A stretch of DNA of 64,000 nucleotides from Diphasiastrum complanatum (taxonomy: Eukaryota > Streptophyta > Lycopodiopsida > Lycopodiales > Lycopodiaceae), in NCBI GenBank assembly GCA_029204225.1, contig CM055093.1, forward strand, positions 47,750,354 through 47,814,353, in the 5' to 3' direction. Both the position numbers and the translations under genes were made by a program. Of this stretch, positions 38,251 through 50,200 are shown piece after piece; the first letter of the stretch is position 1, and each line of letters starts with the position of its first letter. The notes beneath the pieces were generated by a model. That model was not told the origin of the DNA. It was given only the letters and a program-made list of their open reading frames with translations, and did not search any database.

Positions 38251-41200
38251 ACGCTAAATGCATGTGACGTCCATTTTTATATTCTATTGCATATTATATC
38301 AAAACAAATTCTTACTGTAGGCTACTGTTGATCCCTTAAAAATACATAAGCATCATCGGAATCATTGTCTTGTTAATATAAGAAATAATGCAGGGTGTAA
38401 TACTATGTAAATAAACTTAAAGTCAGTATAATTCCATCTTTTGAACAACTGATAGCGGAAAAACTTTGAGGAATTAGCCATGAATAGTGTCTTGTATATT
38501 TTTTCTGAACAAAATTCTTCTGTCTATCAGTTACACTATTGCAGATATAGTTTCTGCAGTCAACTTTGGTGATAACATAGGAAGTGATGTAGCTTTCTTG
38601 TTCATCTAATATCTGTTTCTTTGTTACCGTATCCCACCCTGCAAGTGAATTACGACTAACAATACATGCCATAGGCTGTTTTATCAAAAGTGTTTATATT
38701 AATGTGACGTTGGTCGTGTGATGAGCAGATACAGGCATGGTTGACTTAACAATGAACGTTGTAGAGCGTAAGACTGGAGGATTTTCTGCTGGTGGTGGGC
38801 TATCGGGAAATGGGTAGGTTTGAAGAGCAACCCTGTCAAAGTTCTGAGTAATCTATACAAATCTCTTAACATAATTGCACACTATTTCAGTTTCAAAAGC
38901 AAATTCTGATATTCTATTTACATACAAACATTGACTGACGCAAAGGTGTTGGTTGTGCAGTATGACAAATGGTGCTTTATCTGGTTTAGTGGGAAGGTCA
39001 GTTTCTTGCAAGCTATATCATGTTCCAATGCGAAGGGAGAATTGGTGAAATAATTTTTTTTAGTACTTTTTATGTTTAATAGTTATCATTATCATTTTTT
39101 CCTTGCAGTTTTGCTTATTCTCATCGAAATGTTTTTGGTCGAAACCAAAAACTTAACATTTCATTAGAACGGGGTCAAGTTGATTCAATGTTTCGAATCA
39201 ACTACACAGATCCTTGGATAGAGGGGGATGACAAGCGCACATCCAGATCCATAAGTATTCAGGTTAGAATGTGATAGTCCTTTATTCCACTGCTAAGCCT
39301 TGTAAGGTTTGAAAGAAGTGCTCTTGTTTGAGTTCTTGGAAAGCTTGCTTGATTTGTTCACATTTCACAGAATTCACGTAGTCCTGGGACTATCACCCAT
39401 GGTCTTCGAAGAGATGATGCATCTTTGGGCCCTTCTCATGGTGGAGTCATAATTGGAAGGTTGGTTGCTGCAGTGGATTATAGCCGTCCTTTAAGGCCAA
39501 AATGGAGTGGAACTGCTGGCATCAGCTTTCAGGTGAGTCATGTCATATTTTCTGGCTATATATATTTCTTGGTAGACCTCTCTCCTTAGGTACTTGTCCT
39601 TATATCTGCTTTACTTTAAATTCTTTCTGCCAGCTTACAACTTTATCAATAAGGGGAACAGCTTAATTGTGCTGTAATTGATTGTTCGTATGGTTTTTAA
39701 AATATGATGTGATGAGGTCTGAAAGTATGGAGTATGCTAAGGTGCACTTAGTGGAAAGATTGCCTGATGATTTGAAAAGGTTGTTAAGTTCACTGCCGTT
39801 GCTGTGAACATCAGAGGCATTGAAGGTTACAAGTTTGGCCCGCTTTTTCTCCAAAATATTAGACAGTCTTAACGCTTTGAATTGCCCCTGATTAATTGGA
39901 TGCTCAAAGATGACTGAAACAAGTTGTCTATCCAAATATCATAAGAAATGGACATCAAGAGTTAATCATTATCCTTTTAAGGTCCAAAAATTCCTCAAAG
40001 TAGCTGTCAAGGAGCATCGTGATAACTGTAGGTATGCATGTAGCCTCTGTGTGCCGTTCTATGCCTCATGAGACAAATTTATGTCCATTTTTCCGCTATG
40101 GCGTTTTCCTTTGCTAACTCCAACAGTTGCATGTGAGTTAGAAATTCCCCAACATTAGGCTTTTTATGAGGCATACCTATAGTAACTAGACTGGCTGGTC
40201 TAAAGATATCATTATAGCCTCTTTCAAGTTATCCTCAAAAACCCGGCATTTTCAAAAACTTTCTTGGTTTTTTGAAGACTATTAGTCATAAAAAGGTTCA
40301 TATTAATGATTTTATGCCGGTTTAATTCCCTAGACTTTGCCGGTTTTCTTGAGTAGTGCCCATGCCCTAAGCATGCCTTCCAAAGTTTGATTGACTCTCT
40401 CTGTTTGTCCATCCATTTTAGGAAGATTAGTATTGCTCGTTCCCAGCTGCATCATAACTTCTCAAATACTGCGGTCTAAAAACTACTAGTAAAACGACAG
40501 TTTCTATCAGACACAATGGATCTAGGTAATCCTTGGAGTCGGAATACATGTTGCATAAACAAATCAGTAGTAGTAGGTGCATCAATCTCATTATTAGTTT
40601 GGAAAAGTGAGCCATTTTAGTGAGTTTGTCAACCACAACTAAGATAACATTATGCTGCTGTTGTGAAAGTGGTAGACATGTAATGAATTCCATAGAAATA
40701 CTCTCCAATCTCCCGTTAGGCATGGGTAATGGGTGTAACAATTTAGGTGCTTTAATCTTTTCAGCCTTATTAAGTTGACACTTCATAAAACAATGTGATA
40801 GATTCTCTCTTTCAGACCACCAAAAGTTACATTGTATCAACTCATAAGTCCTATTCACGCTATTGTGATAGAGATGTAAGATCCTCTTTCGCAGCAATAA
40901 GAGCCTTACCATTTCTCATCACTATTCCATCTTCTATGAACTACTTAAGATAAGTGCGAACTAAGGTTTTGGTCACGTTTAATGCCAAAAGGGATGTTAG
41001 ACTCAAAAAGTACATAAGACAATCAGCTCATAAAACTGAAAAAGGCAATACATTGAAAATTCAAATCATCATTAAATATTTCTCATCCTCACTTTCACTC
41101 ATCATCACTCTTAAACCCCTCCTTCCTCCTATAATGACTTAAAATTTGATGATGCTTTAGACTAATCGTTGGAATCGTCAGCACAAGAGCTTGTACTTTC

Positions 41201-44200
41201 TCTTGCCCTCCTGTGCGATGCCTATGCTTGAGTGACAGGTCCTGCCCACAAGGATTGACAAACGTATTACTACTCAGTTCAAAAAGGTACCTCGTACTTA
41301 TTACTAGTGAGAACTTGCAGGTTTTAACTTAGAACATAATACATAATACATATGCCTTTCAAGTTTCAACTTTGAACGTTGAATGTTCAACAATAGATAG
41401 ATAGATCATACTACATAGATACTAGATAAATTCTAGAATCATAGATCATAAAATAACATGGATGGATCCATGGCACCTGCATGATGGTAGGCCGTAGGTG
41501 CATTATGCCAGCAGCCATGATCAAAATGTTGAATGCTTAGTGATACATGGTCCAAATTCTCACCCGTCCTTTGCATAGCCTCCTCTTGGAGGAATGTGTA
41601 TGCATTTTACGTAGGCCTTTGGTGGTCTTGGAGGCAAGTTTGGAACCTTTGCCACATCAATGTGGTCTGAATTGACCTATGCACAATGCACATGCCACAT
41701 TGAAATCAAAACAGAATTCGAAGGGCCGAATGCCATATTATATATATAGAAATTTTGAACTTTAGAATTGAAGTTTTAACTTTGAGTTTGAACCTTGAAG
41801 TTCAAACTAATTTCTAAATAAATAAATAAATATATCAAGTAATTACCAACAACGACTACATTTTTTTTAAAAGTTATGAAAATAATTAAATGAATAAATA
41901 TAATGCAGAAAAGTTGAAATTAACAAAATGTTTATCCCAATCAATTTGATTTTTATTTCACTAACAAATGTAGTCGTTGTTGGTAATTACTTGATAGCTA
42001 TAGGAGGAAGAACATCGAATTCTCTGTGTTAGTTGGTGGAATTGATCTTAACACAGAGAATTTGATATTCTGTCTTTATTTACTTTGACAGAAATAACAT
42101 TCAAGATCCAATGACGACTGTAACATTAGTATTTCCACTTGGTTCAGAATTGACCTCTTCAGAATCGTAAAAATCGGCATCAATCGTGGTTTTAAACTGG
42201 GCCCGTCCTGAAAGAATCGGCAAATTATTGCCTTTTTTGCATTTTTTTAATGTATTGCTAGCAAACATGTAAGGTAATATCAAATGTTTCTAAGATCTTA
42301 TAAATACTAGATTGCTATTGAATACATGCATTTGAAAGTTCGTTGTTGCTTGTAAAAAGCTGAAGCTAAATTAGTGTTCACAACTTCATTGAAAGTTCGC
42401 TGTTGCTTGTAAAAAGCTGAAGCTTGAAAGCTGAAACTAAATTAGTGTTCACAACTTCATTGTTCATACTAGTAAATACTGTGTAGGTAGTAATCACTAA
42501 GTTGTAAGTAGTGAGCAATTACTAGGAAGCTAAGTACATTGGATAAACATTTGAACTTTGAATCGAAATTTAAAAGTTAAAACTTACATTGAAAAGCAAA
42601 ATCAAATAGCATTTGAGCCTACAATGAAGTTATGAACTATATAGTGAAACCGAATAGTTGGTATCAAACTATACACGTCACAAATTGTATGATATCAAAA
42701 TGAGCTGAACAGTGAACATTCAATGGTAAGTATTGAATCTAGAGTCATGACTCATGTAGTCAACTGTTTGTCATAATAATGCACTAGAAGAATCTCGGTA
42801 AACCGTGAATTATTGAGTCTTGACCTAGATTCTAGAATCTAGATTATGAACTATAATATAAATGTAGGTGACCCTCCTCCTGGTCCTCCTAGTGGGGGGT
42901 GGCATCATAGCTTCCTGCACATCCTCCTCCTCCTCCTCCTCATCATCATCATCATCATCATCTCCAGCCTTTGAGGCCTCATCAAAAGACGACCCTTGGC
43001 TCTGATACTCGCTGTCCTCGGTCTCTGTAGGAAATAGGGGCCTAAGGATCCAGAATCTTAACTATTCAATCACACAAAGCATTCTCAAAAGAAAGAGAGA
43101 GATGGCTAGAAACCCTCTTGTAGAAACTCGTGGACAGCCAAGGAGAATAGTCAGTATTGCTTACAAAAAAAGTCTCATACAAATGGGATGCACACATATA
43201 TATAGTCCAAGATGACTATCTAACTTCATGACTATTGGCTATCCAACTACTTGACTATTGACTATCCAACTTTCTGTAAGTTACATAGAAAGAATAAGGT
43301 ACCTCCAATATGTCAAGTTGGGGTACTTAATGTCACAATTAGGCCTAGTGGACCCACGAGTCCCTACCAAGTTAATTTCATACTAACTTAGCTAACTCTA
43401 AGTTTAGTAGGCCTAATATAATAAATGACCATGGTTACACAACTCTCAACCTTTTGGGTCAAAGTAACCTATGGAATGTAAGCAATTCCATTTTCATTCC
43501 AACACCCTCCTTAAATGGAAATGCATAACATAGCATGAAGTAACTTCTCGAAAGAGAAAAATGCAACTTGCTGTTTGAACTTCATGTCACCAAATAAACT
43601 TCGCACCGAAGTAGTCGAAATCTCATCCCCAATCATGTCCAACATATAAAAGGAAAAGAATGCGTAATAATGAAGCATCAAGTCGAAGGGTGAGGATTTG
43701 CATGCTCCATCCGAAGTAGGGAACCAACATAAACTCGACAATAAGTCGAAACATGGACTTGTAATCCATTATAGGCTCCCACATCATTCGAAAAAACTTC
43801 TTACCATAAGGACAATAAAAAAGAGTACCAAACTCTTTTGACATCACATCCTCCCAAACCTTACCATCAATGACTTGCTCACATAGAATAGGCAATGTAC
43901 CAACACCATGACGAAGAATAAGTGTAGAACCAAAAAAATCAGCAAGAGGTATTGATTTTATAGAGGCATGTGCCTTTTCTTCGTAGTAAAACATTTCTTT
44001 GTTGTCTTGCAAAGTCTCCAGTAGCCGACAAGGAACTGTTATGGGCTGTTCAACTCTTTGCTGCCCAAAGTGTTCCCAACATGGACCACGTTGTCTATAA
44101 TCTTCCGCGGGCTGTTCCTGAAGCATAATGGACAGCTCATGATGTAAAATGGGCTGTAAATGACCAAAAGAAGATGATTAAACCTGCTGTCCAACGTCTT

Positions 44201-47200
44201 CATCATGAAAATTTGGCAAACTATCAAGAGATGCATCAACGATGGCGTCATCAAAGTTGTCCCTCGAAGAGGCATGGAATGACATAGAAGATTCTTCAAG
44301 TAATGAAAAATTCTCTCCAAACACATGCTCATACGGTTCCAAAGAGTGCTTGAATTTTTCAGCCTTTGCTAAAACATCAAATTGAAAAGATTTCGCATGA
44401 AACTTTTCACTAATGCATCAACTTGCGGTGACTTGAAAAAAGAAGATTGCTTCAACATCTGCTCAATGTATCGTTGTTGAGAGATGAAGATTCCAGCCCC
44501 ATGTGGAAGATCAACAAAAACCCAAATGTGGTTCTTCATGAGTGAGTTATACTCCTCTTGCATCGCATCCTACCAACATTTTACTCCTCTGGCCTGCTCA
44601 TAAAAAATAGGTTCTACTGCACCATCCTCAAAAGAAATAAGAGCAAAATAAAAAAAATCAGCAAATTCTACTGATTTAGTAGAGGCACGAGTCTTCCCTT
44701 CATAGAAATGATCCACTTTGCTGTCTTGCAAAGTCTGCAACAACCATTTAAGGACTGGTTTGGGCTGTCCAACAACTTTACCTTTGTCAACACTGCGTTG
44801 TCCAAAGTGTTCCGAACTTGGACCTTGCTGTCTAATGTTTTCCGAACTTGGACCTTGCTGTCCAATGTTCTCAACAGGCTGCTCTTCACCATAAATAGGT
44901 TCTTCTTGATGAACTACGGGCTGCAAAATTGAAGAAGTAGTGGGCTGTCCACTAGAAGTAGATGGCAGTCCCTTCTCTTCATAATTAGATGGCAAAACCA
45001 AATCTGGAAATGCATCATGGGGGAAGTCCCCTTTCATGACATGAGTGGGCGCAGCATCATCGGAGGTCTTTTCATCAAAAAGAACATCACGACTCACTAT
45101 GATTTTATTAGTATCCATATTGAATAACCTATAGCCCTTGCTTTCACTACTATAGCCAACAAATATGCATTTAACTCCTTTATCATCAAGCTTGGTTCTT
45201 AGCTTATTGGGAATGAAAGCATAAGCCGTGCAACCGAAGATGTGTAAGTGAGAAACAATAGGCTTCTTACCATACCAAATTTCATAAGGAGTTAATACCT
45301 TCAAGGCTTTAGTAGGACACCGATTAGTAATGTAAGCCGCCGTCATCCCTAAACTTGTGAGGTAGGCCCTTTGCCTTAAGCATGCATCGAGTCATCTCCA
45401 TGATAGTGCGATTCTTTCTTTCGGCAACACCATTTTGTTGAGGTGTGTAAGGGGTTGTCATTTGATGATGGATACCTTTGCTTTGAAGATAAGTACCGAA
45501 CGTATTCTTTATATATTCCCCTCCTCGGTCGGTACGTAAGATCTTCAAAGATCGGCCAAACTGATTTTCTATCATTGCTAGAAAATCCTTAAAGCGTTGA
45601 AAAACTTCATATTTTGCCTTCATTGGATAAATCCCTGTAAATCTTGAAAGGTCATCAATAAAAGTACCAAAGTACTTACACCTTCCAATGGATTCGGTCC
45701 TCATTAAACACATACATCACTATGAACCAAATCAAATTTGCCATCAACTCCATCGATTGGAAAAGCTTGCCTTTGAAATTTTCCAAGTATGCATCCTTCG
45801 CATACATGTCCTTCGGGATGCTCAATATTAGGAATGTCTTCAACCATATTGAATCTCTTCAACATCTTCAAGCTAGCAAAGTTGAGATGTCCAAACCTAG
45901 CATGCCATAATTCAGCCAACTCCAAAGAATGTGAACTTCATGCAACAAGACAAAACGATGATGAAGCTCTTCGCTCATAGGTATCCATAAGGAACAATCC
46001 ACCACGTAATGTTCCCGAAGCAATGATCATAAGAGATCTCTTTGGGTCTTTGATAAGACATTTGTCTTCTTTGAATTCCACAACCAATCCTTGGTTCATA
46101 ATTGTAGACACCGAAATGAGATTCTTTTTTATTTTTGAAACATAAAGTACATTACGAATGTACTTCTCCTCACCATTGGGTAAGATAGTGGGGATCACTC
46201 CAATACCTTTGATAGGATAAGAGATGTTATTAACACCTCAAACTTTGCTTCCATCATGCACTTTCACAAGCTTTGTGAAGACCTCTTTGTGATAAGTCAT
46301 ATGACATGTGGCACCGCTATCAATCACCCAATCAATAGATGACAAAACAGCAACTTGTAAAGCTGAAGAAAAGCTGTTTTCTGCTGAAAGGCTAGCAAGA
46401 TTTGAAGTGGCAGAAATCTCGTCTTGAGGATAGATGAGATTATTAGTGACAAAAGCATAATCATTATTGAAAAGATTATCCTCCTTTCCAAATTGTTGTT
46501 CCAAAGTAATGATTTTGGTACTTGTATCGTTACCTTTCTCTTTTTCCTTTGCAAGTCTATTCCTACATTCTTTGATGTGATGCCCAAACTTCTTGCAATA
46601 GTGGCACTTACCCTTCTTCTTGGAGCCTTGATCTTGAGCTTCCTTAAATTTTTGATCATCTTTGGAAGTGTTGAAAGAAGGCTTCCCTTTCCACTTGCCT
46701 TTGCCTTTACCTTTTGCAAAGAAAGCTTGATCTTCTTGTTCACCTAAGTTGATCCTTGTTTGCTCTTCTTGAAGAAGTAAGCCAACAAGTTCGTCGAAGG
46801 AGATTTGTTGTCCCCTAAGAGAAATGCTCAATGATGACACAAATGGAAGGTAAGAATTAGGAAGAGAGTTGAGAGTAATAGATACAAATTGTGAGTTCTC
46901 AATCACCTCATCAATACTAAGAAGCTCCTCTCGAAGATCCTTGATCTTCATCAAGTGGTTTGTAAGCAAATCACCTTCTTGCATCTTCAAGATAGAAAGT
47001 TGATTTCGAAGATATACCACTTTTGCCGCATTCTTTACTTGAAACATCTTGGCAAGTGTCTCCCAAGCACTTTTGGAAGTCTTGCATGATCTAATATGAG
47101 AAAGGATAGATCTCTTCACTGATAATGCAATGACGGAATGTGCTTGTGCATCTCGTCGATCCCACTTCTTTTGCTCATCGGAAGACACCTCCGTAGATGA

Positions 47201-50200
47201 TGAAGTAGTTGTTCTAGATGGTGTAATAGGTGCCAAGGTAGGCGGCCTCTCTTCATCACCATTAACTACTTCCCACAAACCTTTAGCAATTAGAAGGTTC
47301 TTTATCATGTAGCACCACAAGGAATAGTTTGTGCCATCCAGCCTATCTTCATTAAATAAAGAACCAATAGACTCCGATTCTTTAGCCATAACAGAAAAAT
47401 CAGCTTGTAGTAGATAGGAAATAGACTTTCCAAGACAAAATCTACTCAAAGGGCAGCAACCTCAAAGCTGAAATTATGAGCAGAATAGATTGCAATACTC
47501 CACATGCAATTTGCTCAACAAGTAATGAAATAGGTGGCTGATTTCTGCACAAAAAACAGAATGCTCACAAATAGGTAGACTTCGAATGAAGCCAAAACCA
47601 AAACCAGAAATTTGTGGCTAAAAAGAGTGCACACTATGTGCATATATAGCTGATGGTAGCGCCCTACCCCAAGCTCACCAACAGGGAAATTTCAGCAAGA
47701 AATGTGTCCAAAACACATGTATCTTCATTTAAGAAGTAAACTGAAATTTTCAGCATGTAATTGAGTCAAAATCACATGCAATTGGTTTGAGCATGGGCGC
47801 CCTACTGCTAGCTCTCAAATAGGTGTAGGTGCCCTGCAATTTCCTGCAAAAAAGCTATAAGAAGATGAACAAATTCTTCTCCTGCAAAAATCAGCAGCTT
47901 GATGATTTTCTGCTACCAAAAGGGGAAGAAGATAGCTTCCTATTGGGCGCCCTCCTGCAAGCAATATGATTACCTAAAGGCTTTGATACCATGTAGGAAA
48001 TAGAAGCCTAAGGATCCAGAATCTTAACTATTCAATCACACAAAGCATTCTCAAAAGAAAGAGAGAGATGGCTAGTGTCTCATACAAATGGGATGCACAC
48101 ATATGTATAGTCCAAGATGACTATCTAACTTCATGACTATTGGCTATCCAACTACTTGACTGTGGACTATCCAACTTTCTATAAGTTACATAGAAAGAAT
48201 AAGGTACCTCCAGTATGTCAAGTTGGGGTACTTAATGTCACAATCAGGCCTAGTGGACCCATGAGTCCCTACCAAGTTAATTTCATACTAATTTAGCTAA
48301 CTCTAAGTTTAGTAGGCCTAAAATAATAAATGACCATGGTTACACAACTCTCGACCTTTTGGGTCAAAGTAAGCTATGGTAATGTAAGCAATTCCATTTA
48401 CATTCCAACAGTCTCCTCGGTAGAGCTACTGAAACTGCCCTCTGAATGCTGCTGCCAAGCAGCGGCAGCCTGTGTCCGTCATGATGCACCACGAGTCACA
48501 GGTCCTTCACATAGCAGCTATTAGAAAGTACCCGTTGATGATTACCCAAAATTGAACTTCGAAGACTCAAGACCCAAGACTTGACCTAGATAGTAGAATC
48601 TAGATAGTACTTACTACAATCTTAAAAGTTGACCGAAATACAAGACTCAAGTACTCATATTTCAATTACCAATCCGATCATGCAACAAGATCGCGATGCA
48701 AGAGGGGGTATATATTCTCCTCCTCTGACCTAGGTGATAAATTAGGGACTTGGTGATGTCGATCTCATCAGGGTTTACCTAAAGTTTAGACAATTCACAT
48801 ATCCACGACTAGTCATTCATTTGTGTCACATGTGACAGAATTTCACAAATTACAAATGGTTCATGAATCATCAAAGTTCAAAATAGTCAACTTTCAACTT
48901 TCAAGACTTGAAGACTTCAAGTAGTAAGTACGAAGATTCAAGTGATAAGTTTCAACAATAAGCACTCAAGTTCAAGTAGTTCAAGCTCAAGCCTCAAATT
49001 ATAAAGTTTTGTAATTACCTGCATGGGTTCTTTGGCCTCCCTCATATTATCTAGAAGGTGTAGGTTTGAATGCACAAACAGTAGCCTTTGTAATTGCTCT
49101 ATGGAAAGCCTGTTTCTCTTCCATAAACTCGTAGAGAATGCCCATGGTGGACCCCTCTCTATCTGGGAGTTGTAGAACAGTTTGGAGTGGCTGCAACCCA
49201 ACAACAATTGATCTTGCCTCATCCCAAAAGTCCGATGACAAAACGATGGTCTCAAATTTCCTAGATTGAGACTCAGTCGATCCGCTCCACTGTACCCATA
49301 GGGCTGTGGTGTACCTTTAGGAGCCGCTCCAAGACTATAAATATGAATGCAAACCTAAACACACTGCACAATTAAATTTCACAAATTTTGAACAATTATC
49401 AATGCATCAAAGTTCAAATGTCAAAGCAAGTGCCAAGAATCGAGATCCAGATAAGGGTTAAGCTAGGCTTTAGCTAGTAATTTCTAAAATTCAAACCTTA
49501 AAATCCAAACCATATTCTAGAATCTAGCATTGAGAATGAGACATCTATCATCAAGAATCAAGATTCAAAGTTCAGACCTCGTGGGAGCCGGTCTAAGGAT
49601 CCTCAAATTCTTGAACCCTCTACAAATTGCGAGGGCCATTGGTTTGTTGGTGACAAACCTCACCAAGAACCATGCAGTATCAAGGACGTCTTGCACCCAA
49701 GGAAGAGCTGGACAAAAGCAAGACATGTATGAGTCGTGACAAAAAGAAAGACAAACCGGACCCTAGCTGCAACTTACTAGGTCCAAGGTGCTGCTTATGC
49801 TTGAAAATTGAGAGCAAAATCAAGAGTCTCGACTCATCGGTGAGTCGAGACCAATCAACACTCACGACATGTAGAATCTTCAAACCTGAAGTTCAAGCAG
49901 TAAGCTTGTAAATACTAACTAGTTGCTACTAACTAGGATATACTTGCGATGTCCTCAATCAGTAGGTCGATGTTGTGTGCAACACATGGAGTCCAAAAGA
50001 TAGTCGGATAATTCTCCATCACCAAATCTCCCATGGCTTTGCTGCATTGTCAGTAATGACTTGCACAACATTTTGAGGTCTCACCTCCTCGATCGCTTGT
50101 GCGATGTGTGAGTAGATGTACTCACATGCAACATTAAACAAATTGCAACGAGCATTGAGGCTAGCATCATAGATTCAGATTTTAATTGAGCGACGACTCA

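Larger units (their letters stand above)
27506..38728 (+). other. OEP80 intron 6 (11,223 bp)
   Basis: Giant intron. Contents in order: a TG tract near 27,957-27,990; an LTR with primer-binding site at 28,290-28,692; a decayed Ty3/gypsy element to about 31,240; repeats at 31,248-31,600; LTR-like sequence at 31,640-32,520; a deleted copia element at 32,527-35,041; an LTR-in-LTR nest at 35,330-37,330; about 1.3 kb with no recognised feature except a TG microsatellite near 38,220; and the acceptor GAGCAG at 38,728. Confidence 0.9.
43026..48410 (-). mobile_element. Ty1/copia element with both LTRs and TSD, RT core deleted
   Basis: 5,385 bp, bounded by LTRs 43,026-43,504 (479 bp) and 47,992-48,410 (419 bp; lacks about 60 bp), each TG..CA. 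GTCTC is duplicated at 43,021-43,025 and 48,411-48,415. The LTRs differ at roughly fifteen positions by eye. The minus-strand primer site is TGGTATCAAAGCC beside 47,992 and the polypurine tract AAGGAGGG lies beside 43,504. Order: gag, protease, pre-integrase, integrase, hinge, RT start, then a jump to RT end, then a second hinge. Inserted in the hAT transposase C-terminal coding region. Confidence 0.92.

Noticed and set aside
42895-42965. CCT/CAT trinucleotide run as a simple microsatellite
   Set aside because: On the minus strand it encodes the Asp/Glu tail of the hAT transposase, so it is part of a coding relic.
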